64,000 nucleotides of DNA from Evernia prunastri. Its lineage: Eukaryota; Ascomycota; Lecanoromycetes; Lecanorales; Parmeliaceae. The DNA is taken from positions 372,001 to 436,000 of the forward strand of contig NKYR01000016.1 in the NCBI GenBank assembly GCA_003184365.1, read 5' to 3'. The notes beneath the pieces are model-generated. The model did not search any database, was not told the origin of the DNA, and saw only the letters and a list, made by a program, of their open reading frames with translations. Within the stretch, counting starts at the first letter, position 1; each line of letters opens with the position of its first letter. Shown piece after piece: positions 28,040-38,740 of this stretch. A program made the translations under genes and the position numbers.

Positions 28040-28745
28040 ATTATAATTAATAAAATAGATTTTAAGATTTTTTGAAGTTGACGATAGTGATAGAATATCT
28101 AAGAATATCGATAGCGACGTCTTGTCGTCGATATATCTAAAACTATATGCGATATTTTATCGTGGTATCTTTAAATATTTAATATTCAATAATATTTCTT
28201 TATAAATCGTGATATTTCTTTGTTGAATTTAAGATTAAAAATATTAAAATAAATATTTTTAAAAAAATCAAAGATCGTAATATTAGACGAAGACTTCGAT
28301 TATATCGTAATTCGACGTAGTTATCACCATCTTTTTTAATATTATAATCTTTAATCTATTTAACGCGATCGAGACGCGACTTTATCGCGTTTTTATTATT
28401 ATTAAAATTTAAAAGTCGCGATCGAAGCGTGATTATATTACGTCTTTATTATTATTAGGATTTGAAACGAAAAAGCGTATTTTATTGAAAATTTAGTTCG
28501 AAAGCGATATAATCGAAAATTTTAGAGATAAAAGATCTCGATAAAAGAAGATAATTTTATAAAAATCTTTAAACTTTATAAAAAAGATATATATATATAA
28601 ATTAAAATATTATTAATTTAATCTTTTATAATAAGCGACTCTAAGTTTAAAAGCGAAATAACGAATAATATATCGAATCTTTATTCGAAAATAACTAATA
28701 AATAATTATTTAAAAATTAATAGAATAATAAAGACGAGAATAATA
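28040..28745 (-). repeat. Right arm of the 0.7-kb inverted repeat
   Basis: Reverse complement of about 21,335-22,055 with RIP-type differences. Its outer end is close to the LINE tail at 28,761. Confidence 0.7.
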
Positions 28746-28989
28746 TATTAATTAATAAGTTGATTGATTGATTGCTTAATACGCCTATCTAGTAAACTAC
28801 TTTACTAATCAAGGAGTTCCTCGAATATTTGTAGCGCTGAAGAAACCTTTCGGACAAAAACTTCAACTTATCCTCTCGTGTTATCATTGTTGTCAACTCT
28901 TAGTCTTTGACTGTCAAGTTGTTGCCACAAACCACTGTCACTTCCGTTCTCTTTCAGTCTGCCGCTATTGTTTCCGTGATTGTCTCCTT

Positions 28990-29460
28990 CTATGCCTTCT
29001 TTTTGCTTCCCCTCTTCTCCTTACCCTTTTTCTTGTTTTGGGTTTCTTTGTCTAGTCCTAGCGGTAATTTGGACCGAGCCAATTGCTCTTGGGCCAGCGA
29101 GAATTGATCGAGACGTCCTATTTTGATCATCCATCGTGCGGCAGCGCGTATTCCGTGCTTCTGTGTCAAGATTTGTCGATAATCTGACGTGCCGACTTGT
29201 TCAATGAGTTCTCTTCTCTCTTTCGCCAGTTCCGGGCAGAACAGTAATATGTGTTTGACCGTCTGTTTTCTCCAGCCGCATGAGCACTCAGCGTTTCGAA
29301 TACCAGGTACCTTCATTCGATAGAGAAAATCATTGAGACCTATCTTCTCGCTTCGAAGTTGTACTGCCATTGAGCTTTCTGCTTTCCTTAGCTTGGAGTG
29401 GTAATCGAATCTATTGTCAAAGAGACCGCNCCTGTAGAAAACTTTCCGTCCATTTAACAA
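28990..29460 (-). pseudogene. LINE ORF2 C-terminal fragment (zinc-finger-like end)
   Basis: The C-terminal part of a Tad1-like ORF2: SEKIGLNDFLYRMKVPGI, then a CSCGW...HILLFC cysteine-histidine cluster, a conserved ARWM motif, and a Lys-rich end (KKKGKEKRGSKKKA). Position 29,430 is N and lies near the start of this frame, so only residues after it can be trusted. Unlike surrounding DNA it shows no RIP-type damage. Confidence 0.8.
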
Positions 29461-30372
29461 TAAAGCTTGGCACTCGCTTGCTGCGGAGGTTGTGTATCAG
29501 TCTCTCATGGGAGACATTATCAAAAGCGCCTGCTACGTCTAATGACAATAGACTCGCCACCTTCCTTTTACCACATTTGCTGTGGTTCCAGACCGTGTGG
29601 ACAGCCTCAGTGAGAGTCTCTAATGCGGTCTCCACTGATCGTTTCCTTCTTGCTCCCATCTGTTGTGCTGGCAGCATTTTGTGTTCCTCGGCTATATTGT
29701 TGAGTCTCTTTGAGATCACTGTCTCTAACGCTTTGCCGAGTGTATCGAGAAGTGCAATAGGCCGGTATGACTTCGGCTCAGAGTAGTCTTTTTTACCTGG
29801 TTTCTTGAGAATTATCGTGTTTGCTTCTTTAAAGTGTTTTGGGTGGTATCCGACATCGAAACAAGCTTGAAAGAGATGAGAAATCGAGTCTATTAGTTTT
29901 GTTTCTGTTACCGTTCGCAGAAACCTATTGGGAATTCCAGTGATACCCGGAGCTTTGTCTGCCGCTGGATGCCATATAGCTTCACGGACTTCTTTGTTAC
30001 TGAGTCTACCGTTTTCTTCTAGGGGTTCGGGATATCTTGTTTCAGCAATGTCGCTTAAGTCCGCTATCGGTGAAGGGGGAAATAAGACTCTTCTTAAGGC
30101 TCTCACTTTGCCTTCGAAGTCCTTTGCTTTGCCTCCGTTCCCGTCTTTAATCGCTGGAAACTGTGGTAATTCTTTGGGTTTGTCGCTTTGTTGTCTCCCC
30201 CACTTTGCAAGCTTCCAGACCCCCGTGGGTCTTAAGGATGCTTTGTGTACACTTTCGCGAAAGGAAAACGTCTTCGCTTTGCGAATAACTCGAACTTTCT
30301 CATGATTCGCCGCTTTGAGGGCTTCCTCCGTCCGTGTGCTCCTGCTTCGTGTGTATTCTCTCAAACATATCA
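29431..30372 (-). pseudogene. LINE ORF2 fragment: linker and N-terminal reverse transcriptase
   Basis: About 310 codons. Residues run from a basic linker (TEEALKAANHEK), through the VWKLAKWG motif common before the RT in Tad1-type LINEs, to RT blocks YRPIALLDTLGKALE and SLDVAGAFDNVSHERL. The 5' end near 30,372 abuts decayed gypsy reverse transcriptase, so the apparent start Met is fortuitous. It ends at the N (29,430). Confidence 0.8.
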
Positions 30373-30868
30373 TAAATTTATACTTATCTTTTCGAGCTAT
30401 TAAGAATTGATAAAATTATTCGACGACGTTTATAATTAATAGATATAAGTAATTAAGTAATAGCGTTATAATTTTCGACTATAGCGAAAGAGAATACGAG
30501 TTAATTAGAGTAATCTTATTGAATTCGCGAATATCTATAATAACGCGACTCTTACGATTTATAATCGTATTCTTTTAAATTATAAATATCGAATAATTAT
30601 AGAAGATAGATTATATTAATCACGTTATCTTATTCTACTTATGAAGTTTATCAAACGTGATATTAATAACTTTTCTATCTTTCTATTCTATCGAATATGT
30701 TTGAGTTAACTTAAAAGTTATATCGAGTTTTAGCGAAATTAATATTTATTCGAATTTCGAAATATCGATTATTTATTCTTAATCGACGAATAAGTCTTAA
30801 TGCTCGTCAAGTAAATGTGTTAAAGATTTAACTATATTAGACTTTTCGTAGACTATCACTTTATTAGA
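30373..30868 (-). pseudogene. Second RIP-degraded Ty3/gypsy reverse transcriptase fragment
   Basis: On the minus strand the frame reads RKSRVIIDIREFNKIT, then FYQFLIARKDKYKF, the same RT subfamily pattern seen at 13.4-13.8 kb but clearly a different member. It stops at the LINE breakpoint near 30,373. The expected continuation is not found on the other side of the LINE at 28,760. Confidence 0.75.
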
Positions 30869-30873
30869 TATAT

Positions 30874-31043
30874 GTCATGGTTCCAGCTCACAACACCATG
30901 ACTCCTACTACTCGGCCGAATCGGGCCTAGCGCGGCTTGGCCCTGCCCACAAATATCGGCCTTCTGCCATCATTAGACCTTCATAGCTATTATTCCGTTC
31001 ATACCGGAATCAATGCATTCAGCTACACCTCCAGTCCCTGACA
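30874..31043 (+). mobile_element. Solo LTR, 170 bp
   Basis: Starts TGTCATGG, ends CCCTGACA, and is flanked on both sides by ATATA (30,869-30,873 and 31,044-31,048), a 5-bp target-site duplication. Composition is normal inside RIP-mutated DNA. It carries the core GGGCCTAGCGCGGCTTGG at 30,923-30,940, which is shared with the LTR at 32,328. Orientation is assigned from that shared core. Confidence 0.88.
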
Positions 31044-31048
31044 ATATA

Positions 31049-32327
31049 ACATGTTTTAAGAATAAGTTAATGATAGTAGTTAAGTTATCTATACTTACGA
31101 TTATAAACGCTATTAAAGACTTTTTTAGATCGATTTAAAAATCGAGTATTACTACGACTGCTGTTATAGCAGTAATAATAATAACGATATTTTTTGTTAG
31201 CTTAATCTTTTAATTTTTGAAGTTAATCGTAATTAAATCGCTATAATAAGCTTCTATCGAAAAGAATTCGTCTTATTTATATTTTTCGAGTATATCTAGA
31301 CGTATCTTACGAGAAATAATAATAAATAGATCGATATTATTCTTTATCTAAATAGCTTTAAACGAAGTATTAATTATATAAATATAGACTTCGTCAGCGT
31401 AATCGAAAGATAGAATATAATTTAATTCAAAGAGTAGATCTCGATTTATTAATAATTCGTCGACGTAGATTATAGATATAAATATGATGATACGAGATAA
31501 TAGAATTATTCGAGTTGAAGATTTCACGATTCGCTTAATAAACTTTAATCGAGCTCGAGAGTTTATAGATACGATTATACTTCGATAACTATTTATGCTA
31601 ATAATTTAAATTGCGAAGTCGATAATTATTCGCTCGAATATAAGAATATTTACTTCGATAAATATATTCGTCTTAAGATTATTAACGATATAAGTTTTTC
31701 GAGTAATCTAAGCGAAAGCTCGAATATTATTAGATAATATTTCTTTCATATAGAATATAAATATTGTAAATTCGTCGAAATAATAGATCTTAAATCTCAA
31801 TTTACGAATAAGTATCTTAATAGTTATTTTCTTAATCTCGATCGTCGTTGAAATGAAGATATAATCGATTATAATTATAATACAATCGAAGTCAGTATAG
31901 ATCTCTCTCTTTTTCTCGATTAACTATTAATTAATATAAGTGATAGCGTAATAATAGTTTCGAAAAGCAAATTCGATATTTGATATTAACTCTAATATCG
32001 AAGAAACAATAAGAGACTTCGAAGCTAATATCAAAATATTTACTAAGCTAATTAAAGCGTCTATAAAAGACTTTTTTTAATATTCGATACGAAGATAATC
32101 GAATAGCTTATTGCGAGAGATAGCTTTATACTTATAATGCTCGTATTAATAGTCGACGATAGTAGTAATCTTCGTAAAGTAATTCTCTACGTAATTGTCG
32201 CTTTTCTCGAAAGTCTAATTTTTATAATCTTCGTAGCTATTAGAGACTTCGTAATCGTCGAAGTCTTCGATAAAAGATTGATATTTCTTAGATTGATCTG
32301 AAGAGTGATCGATATAGATATTATTAT
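31049..32327. other. RIP-degraded Ty3/gypsy-like DNA
   Basis: AT-rich sequence, probably the gag/protease side of the gypsy copy whose reverse transcriptase lies at 30.4-30.6 kb. No open frame or motif is clear enough to call a gene. Confidence 0.5.
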
Positions 32328-32642
32328 TGCGACCGTACCCTGGTACCTACCAGGGCCTCCCAGCACCTTCCTCCTTTGTTTTGCCCATAGGGCTTAGCGC
32401 GGCTTGGCAGAGGCCTTCTCCTACATATCAGCCCCATGTCATATAGATATTCGCTCCTTAGCTAGTTGTCTTATTCAATACACCTACATTGATCTCATAT
32501 CTGTACCGGTTCTGACAGTTATAATAAATGCTCNNNGGCCTTCTCCTACATATCAGCCCCATGTCATATAGATATTCGCTCCTTAGCTAGTTGTCTTATT
32601 CAATACACCTACATTGATCTCATATCTGTACCGGTTCTGACA
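32328..32642 (+). mobile_element. LTR retrotransposon with internal part missing at an N run
   Basis: The left LTR at 32,328-32,517 (190 bp) starts TGCGACCG and ends GTTCTGACA. It is followed by 16 internal bases, NNN (32,534-32,536), and the last 106 bp of a second identical LTR (32,537-32,642). ATTAT flanks the whole (32,323-32,327 and 32,643-32,647). The intact duplication shows a real insertion. The N run shows that the internal coding region and the start of the right LTR were not assembled. Confidence 0.88.
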
Positions 32643-33040
32643 ATTATTCTCGAGCTTCTCCTCGATCGCTGCTTGATAAGCTCGCTGAGATTTTAATAAG
32701 AATCCTTTTTAATAGTTTTAAAAGTTATCGAAGCTTAATCGAAAGAACTATCGATTTTAATAGAATTAACGCTTAGTCGATTTTAAATCTAACGTGTTTC
32801 TCGTCGATATCGTAATTTGTAATCTTATTGACGAAGCGAATAGCGAGATATAAGCGTCTCTCTAATTGTTTTGATATATTTAAAAACGATTATTTTAATA
32901 CTTCTACTAATTATTTTAATATTCTTATTAATTATTTTGATACTCTTAATAAATCTAAGAACGTTACTAATAACTTTCGGCTGCAAAAGACTTTCACTAT
33001 CGCTACTATTAATTATTTTGATAAGTATTATATTAAGATT

Positions 33041-33263
33041 TGTCAGAACCGTGCCCAGAGTCAAGTCTAATGGGGGTAAATTGAATAAGACAACTAGATA
33101 AGGAGGAAATATGTACAGAAGAAGAGCGCTTAAATACTAGGAAGAATCCCCGCTAGCCTATGTGTCAATGGGAATGTGTCAATAACCAATAAACACTCTA
33201 TGTGCTAGACACATAGCCATAAACACTCCCTATGTGCCTGACACCTAGGGTACGTCCGTAACA
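33041..33263 (-). mobile_element. Solo LTR, 223 bp, of the chromovirus at 37.8 kb
   Basis: The reverse complement is identical, as far as I can compare by eye, to both LTRs at 37,796 and 38,801. It is flanked by AGATT on both sides (33,036-33,040 and 33,264-33,268). Probably formed by LTR-LTR recombination, although loss of the interior during assembly cannot be excluded without long reads. Confidence 0.92.
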
Positions 33264-33268
33264 AGATT

Positions 33269-34524
33269 GTTACGACTGAGATTGCTAAGATTAACATTCA
33301 CGATCTGATTTTCTCTGCTATTGCTGCGAAGTCTATCGTAGATATCGATCGATATGCTCTCATTATTGATATTTACGCTTATCTAGATATTCGAGAAATC
33401 GATTATAACTAGTGACAGCGTCTGACTTCGAAATATCTCTCTGAAATTTCGTGTTTAGTTCATTTCAGATTAGCAAAATATGATTTTTAATAGTTTTTAT
33501 ATCGATATTCTAAACAGCTCTCATAATAATCTAAATATATTTACGTGATTCTCGATAATGTGAAGTATTCTATAAAATATACTTCTCTTATAGTAAGATT
33601 ATTATTTCTTGAAAACGAAATTGCTTTTAGCGAGCGAGCAACAGACGATATCACTCGTTTATATTATAAATAATTAGTCGTTTGTCGTTCTCGAAGAATT
33701 TAGTAGTAAATCAAGCAAAAACGAGATCTCTTAGATAAATTTAAAGGTTCTATCGTAATAGCACGTTATTTTTAATACGAACTATATTCTTCACTCTATC
33801 TAGAAAGATATAAATATTTCGGAAGAAGATATTTTTATCGAAATGTTCGATGACGAAGGCGATATTAGCAGACTTATTCTCGTAGAACGAATCAAAATAG
33901 TCAACGTCGTCTGCATTAAATCGATCGACATTGTCATTATCATTGCCAGCAAATCCTAACTCCCCTAACGAACCTGAAGTTTCTGGAGATTCGAAAGATT
34001 CTAACTGTGCTCGAAACTGCTTTATCATTATACGTAGTTCGATAAGCTATACTTCGATAAATTCTTGAATTATAGTAGCGAATAATTTAGATTCAATTGA
34101 TCGATTATAAATAACTTCGTCAACTACGCTAGCAGAGATATATCTAATAAATGACTTCGTGAGAAAAGAAGTAGATCTCGAGTGTGTAGAAGTATTATTA
34201 ATAGAGAAAGACTCGTAGCGTCTAAAGAAAAGCTAAATAGCTGAAATAATTCTAAGCTTTATTATATAATCGTCGAAGACTTTAACGAAACGTCGTAGCG
34301 AAGTAAAATTCGTCTATTAGTGAGTTGACAAAGATAAAGATTTCTCAATAGTAACTCTAATTACGATAGACTTTAAACGAGATTATATAGTTATGATATA
34401 GAGAGCAGTGATTGCCGTTGCTCGCGAAATCTCTTAAACTCTATTAGTGACTTCGACGAATACTCGAAGCTGATAGATAATTCGTATAAAATTGTTTAAT
34501 AAGATATGAGCTAAAGATACGATA
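33269..34524. other. Moderately RIP-mutated DNA, no recognised gene
   Basis: AT-rich but less extreme than the left half of the island. A minus-strand open frame at 33,750-34,028 (92 codons, acidic, with SPETSGSLGELGFAG) has no family resemblance I can name and could be part of a gag gene. Confidence 0.45.
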
Positions 34525-34529
34525 ATAGC

Positions 34530-34682
34530 TATCAAGGAAATAGGACTGAATGGTCATATATTCATGTGTGGTGGGAAGATTGTTGATTATTTTATGTGGC
34601 TGCAGGGCAGATGTATGCGGAGATAGCCGCGCTAAGCCTATTTGGGCGGTAGCCTCTGAGGAAGTCTTGGCGTACCGTGACA
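34530..34682 (-). mobile_element. Probable solo LTR, 153 bp
   Basis: Flanked by ATAGC on both sides (34,525-34,529 and 34,683-34,687). Read on the minus strand it starts TGTCACGG and contains AGGCTTAGCGCGGCT (34,625-34,639), the core shared with two other LTRs in the window. Its other terminus reads ...CTTGATA rather than ...CA, so that end may be mutated. Confidence 0.72.
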
Positions 34683-34779
34683 ATAGCAGAAGTAACAGTG
34701 ACATTGCTACTGCTTGAGATAGTCATCGTTACTATAGACTTTCGCTAATGACGTAGAGATTGATATAATGCAGCAGACG

Positions 34780-35353
34780 TTCATTGAAGAAGTCTTCGCT
34801 GATAAAATTAATGTTAATGTTAATGAATCGCTGAATCTACTTACAAGCATAGCATAATGCTTATAAATAACTCAGGTGTTATTATTATATTATTATGATC
34901 GAGTTTATGATTTGATAAAAGAATATATTCTTCTATCTGCAGAAAGCTATTTATTAGAAAAGACCGAAGACACTAGTACAAGCAAGGCCTAGGCTCTTTC
35001 ATGCTTTCCCAGACAGGCAGTAGCCTCCTACAAAAGACTTTCTGAAAGTCTTTAACAAGATCATATCAAGAAGTTCTCTTGCTGAGAAATTAATATTAAT
35101 ATTAATATTAACAAATCGCTGAATCTGCTTATAAGTATAGTATAATGCTTATAAATAATTTAGATATTGCTATTATATTGTTATAATCAAGTTTATAATG
35201 TGATAAAAGAATATATTCTTCTATCTTCAGAAAGCTATTTAGTAGAGAAGATCGAAGATACTAGTACAAGCAAGATCTAGACTCTTTTATGCTTCTTTAG
35301 ACAGACAGTAGCCTTCTGCAGAAGACTTTCTGAAAGTCTTTAACAAGGTTATA
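34780..35353. repeat. Two-copy tandem repeat, 288-bp unit
   Basis: Landmarks recur exactly 288 bases apart: CTGAATCT at 34,831 and 35,119, and TCTGAAAGTCTTTAACAAG at 35,041 and 35,329. The units differ mainly by transitions (GTTAAT versus ATTAAT and so on), with the right unit more RIP-like. A further partial start may follow at 35,370. Each unit contains TGTTAAT...TTTAACA termini, so an LTR origin is possible. Confidence 0.85.
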
Positions 35354-35359
35354 TTAGTA

Positions 35360-37100
35360 ATTAATAAGTCTTCGCTAGATACGCAATTCGCTTAACGAGA
35401 ATAAACTTTATTATCTTTTTTATAATACTTAATAATATTATAGATCTATATTCTTTGAAAATAGAATAATTCTTTTCAAACTTAAAAAGAATTACAATCA
35501 CTGATACTCTAAAGTAATTCGAGTAATAGTCGTTCGTAAGATATATATTAAATATTCGATATAAATGAAAGAAAAGAATAATACTAGTCTCTTTGAGAAT
35601 AAGATTTAAAATTTTATTCTCGTCAAAGATCTTCTTTGATGAAAATTGTGTTATTATCTTTCGAATCTCGTTAGCAATAATTATTCTTATCGTATATATA
35701 TTTAAATATATTATATCGTTCTCGATATTAGTTAGATCGATTTAAATAGATGATAAAAAGAATATTCTAAGCAGTAGATTAATCTTAATCTTCGACTCGC
35801 TAATCTTTATTTTATTTTCATCGCTTAATAAGAAAAGATAGATCTATTTTATTAGTTGTTTGCGAGTTTATTTGATCTTCTTTCACATTATTTCGAGTGA
35901 TTCGCATATCTAAATTATTAATTCTCGAAAGACTTTCTTTATAATCTTTTTAATAAGATTGTTTTTGAAATTTTTAATTATTCGATACTCGTTTTAGATC
36001 TTCTCCGTTAATTACTTTCTTTATCGTCTTTTCAGACGATTAGATTTTCGTTAAACGTTTTTATATTTAGATGTGAAGTTTAATTTAAATCGTAATAATA
36101 TTCTATTAAGCGATATAAACTACGTTATAATCGTTTAAAAAGCATTTATTATAACTATTACTTGAAAATCGATTTCACTATTTAATTATATAAATCTCTT
36201 CGACTATTAACTAAAACATTCTTCAAAGTTAATAACGTTTTTTAGTATCTCTCTTAGTTTATCTGAGTTTATTTAATTAAAATTTCGTCTAGATGTCGAT
36301 ATAAAATCTATTATAATCAGCTTTAAAAACGTGAGAATAAATAAGTGATCTAAATCACTCTCGAAAACTTCATCGATATTACATTTGATAACTTTATTTG
36401 TTAGTTTCGAAGTTATAAATATCAAATCTATCGTAGTATAACAATTCTCTTCATATATAGTCGTCTTCATCGATAACACTTATTTCATTACAAATGCTTT
36501 AGCTATTATAATCAACTCGTCGATCTCATCGTCTTACTTTATCTCTATATCTTTTTATACTAAATAATAAAGATTAAAGTCGCTTAATATAATTTACTCG
36601 CTATATTTATAATAATTAAGTGTCTTATATAATTTTAAAAGTTCGTTTTCTTTTCGAGCGTCGAAATTATACACATTATAAATTCGAATAATTCTTTTAT
36701 TAAAGATTTTGACGTTTAGAATATATAGATCTAATAAGTGATACTTAAAATATTAGTTTTTAGACGATAGTCTCTTATTAATGTAAAAGTATACTCTAAT
36801 GTCTTCATAATAGAGATAAACGATATCAAATCTGTCTTTAAGAGAGTGATAGAAGATTTTTTCGAAATTCCGCCAAGACTTCTAAATGACAATAATATCT
36901 ATATTATAGATCTTCATATTTTCGAAGAGTTTCATTATAACGATTCTAGATTTCCTTATATTTTACTGCAGTATACTTAGCTAATTTCGATATATTATTA
37001 TTCTTTATCTATAAATACATTATTTTTAATATCGTCGACTTAGTTAATTTCTTTCGAAGTGTTTTCCACATTCTATCGAAAACGAATATATATTTTTATT
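35360..37100 (-). mobile_element. RIP-degraded Tad1-like LINE (endonuclease region)
   Basis: On the minus strand at about 36,980-36,300 the frame follows an AP-like LINE endonuclease: NIRKSRIVIMKLFE, a KSWRNF motif (in place of QEPWRNP), VYFYINKRL, then TTIDLIFITSKL and ESDLDHLFILTFL at the C-terminus (SDH catalytic region, 36,273-36,479). The basic linker toward reverse transcriptase follows (SNRLKRR, about 36,000). Stops and Gly/Trp losses show RIP. The reverse transcriptase itself is not legible before the tandem repeat at 35.35 kb. Confidence 0.7.
36273..36479 (-). pseudogene. LINE endonuclease C-terminal fragment
   Basis: A 68-codon open piece with TTIDLIFITSKL and LDHLFILTFLKL, the usual end of an APE-type LINE endonuclease, where Ser-Asp-His precedes a hydrophobic strand. 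It is a fragment of the decayed element, not a gene. Confidence 0.7.
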
Positions 37101-37790
37101 CTATTTTAAGCAGCTGATATCGTAATTCTTTCGTTATTATTTAGTTAACTAAGTAATCTTTTCTCTTCTTCTATATCGTTAATCTCTTTATTCTTAATAT
37201 CTTTTTCGTATATCTCGATCTCTTTCGCTACTTTAAACGATAATCTATTTCTTATTAAAAATCTAATAGATAATATAATCGTGAATATTCTTTCGCTATA
37301 AAGTCTTAATATTATAATATTCTTTAAATTAAATATATTCGTTGTTCTATCTCTGAAGAAAATATCTTTTCTTCTAATCTAAATTATTAAGAAAAATATA
37401 TTCTTTCTTATCTAATCGATAGCGTTTTGAAAATAACTTTTTATTTGATCGATTTGAAGATTATTCTAATCTTTAAAATATAAAAATCTTGCTGAAATTC
37501 ATATTCTTACTTTTCTTATTCTTTCGATATCCTTTTTCTTCGTTTCACACACTCTACTTTATATTTTATACGATTCTTTATAAATCGCACATTTAGAGAT
37601 CTTCGCTATGTATTCTCTATAATTATATTCTTCACTATATCTACTACAAACTAACTTTTCTCTTATAAAATATAATATCGTCATATAATCATATTAACAG
37701 CACTCGAAGCATTATTTCGATCGATATTATTTATTATATATATAACAATTATATAGCTTAAAGTCTATAGCAATTTCTTCGTCAATTACT
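37101..37790. other. AT-rich remnant DNA left of the chromovirus
   Basis: RIP-like sequence that may contain ORF1 of the decayed LINE, but no zinc-knuckle or other motif is legible. No gene called. Confidence 0.45.
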
Positions 37791-38295
37791 CTATTTGTTA
37801 CGGACGTACCCTAGGTGTCAGGCACATAGGGAGTGTTTATGGCTATGTGTCTAGCACATAGAGTGTTTATTGGTTATTGACACATTCCCATTGACACATA
37901 GGCTAGCGGGGATTCTTCCTAGTATTTAAGCGCTCTTCTTCTGTACATATTTCCTCCTTATCTAGTTGTCTTATTCAATTTACCCCCATTAGACTTGACT
38001 CTGGGCACGGTTCTGACACTACAACTAGATCATCCACCCTTCCGTTCGTACTGGCAAGCGAACAGTAAAATAAAATTGTCAAACGGGACCGTTGTGAAGC
38101 TGTTTCGATAGCAGATCATTGGACACTCGGGTGTGGCCTACCTACAGGCAAAACGAACCATTCGTGGCTAGGACTTGTTGACCACAAGGAAAACCCCTTA
38201 CGAGGAGGTCTCGCTGCATACGTGCAAGCACCCCAGCATTCGTGCAAATCAATCCCCCCCAACAAACAAACTTTCAGAGCTAACTTCCTCTCAAC

Positions 38296-38528
38296 ATGGC
38301 AAATTTGAGCGCGGTAAACGAGGCTACTCCACTTGATATGACAGAACTGCAAGAGTCTCTCAAGGAAATTCAACAAGGAGCCAGCAGCCTCTTAAAACAA
38401 ACGAAAGATCGAAGACTTTCAGTGATCCCAAAGGACGGAGAGAACTTCGATACAACCCTGGATCCATGGAATATCAACTCCCCTGAGGACCTAACTCAGT
38501 CCGTAGAGAGCAACGTACTCTCAGTCCT
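38296..38528 (+). CDS. Gag N-terminal fragment of the chromovirus
   Basis: Starts at an ATG 278 bases after the left LTR, the usual place for gag. About 77 residues follow (MANLSAVNEATPLDMTELQE...) before the N. The segment is acidic with a predicted helix and no zinc knuckle yet. Identification as gag rests on position. It is truncated by the assembly gap, so the true protein is longer. Confidence 0.55.
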
Positions 38529-38529
38529 N

Positions 38530-38740
38530 AGTACCAAGTGAGATGGAAAGATGATGACGATACCCTCACTTGGTGGAATACTGATAATGATGAGTTTGAG
38601 GGGGCCCAGGACGTAGTCAATGACTATCACAACAAATATCCGGAGAACCCAGGGCCGCACAACGCTGTTGCCAAGTCAAAGCGGCCCCGCCGTCTCCGAA
38701 ATCTCCGGGGTCTCGCCACTATTTTTATCCTTTCTGCTCG
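38530..38740 (+). CDS. Integrase C-terminal chromodomain fragment of the chromovirus
   Basis: The frame after the N reads YQVRWKDDDDTLTWWNTD, then FEGAQDVVNDYHNKYPENPG. This resembles the chromodomain at the end of chromoviral integrases: a Y.V.WKG-type strand, the tryptophan that follows, and a C-terminal helix ending in YH..YP. In known chromoviruses this domain binds methylated histone H3 and steers integration into heterochromatin. A basic tail follows before the purine tract. The usual WEP motif is replaced by WWNTD, so ligand binding may be altered. Confidence 0.65.

Larger units (their letters stand above)
28761..30372 (-). mobile_element. Tad1-like LINE, un-RIPed, probably two partial copies joined across one N
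   Basis: A minus-strand non-LTR retrotransposon. From the right, the frame to 29,431 encodes the linker and the front half of reverse transcriptase: KSYRPIALLDTLGKALE, QMGARRKRSVETAL, and SLDVAGAFDNVSHERL with the first catalytic Asp. After the single N at 29,430 the frame changes phase and is already in the C-terminal region (MKVPGI, CSCGWRKQTVKHILLFC, ARWMIKIG). The rest of reverse transcriptase, with its second Asp pair, and RNase H are absent, probably well over a kilobase. The 3' UTR and (CAAT)n tail end at 28,761. No target-site duplication joins the two flanks, which fits an assembly junction. Confidence 0.85.

Noticed and set aside
29370..30305. Plus-strand frames within the LINE
   Set aside because: They are antisense to LINE ORF2 and lack family resemblance.
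34780..35353. CRISPR-like or satellite array
   Set aside because: There are only two 288-bp units without spacers, in a eukaryotic transposon island.
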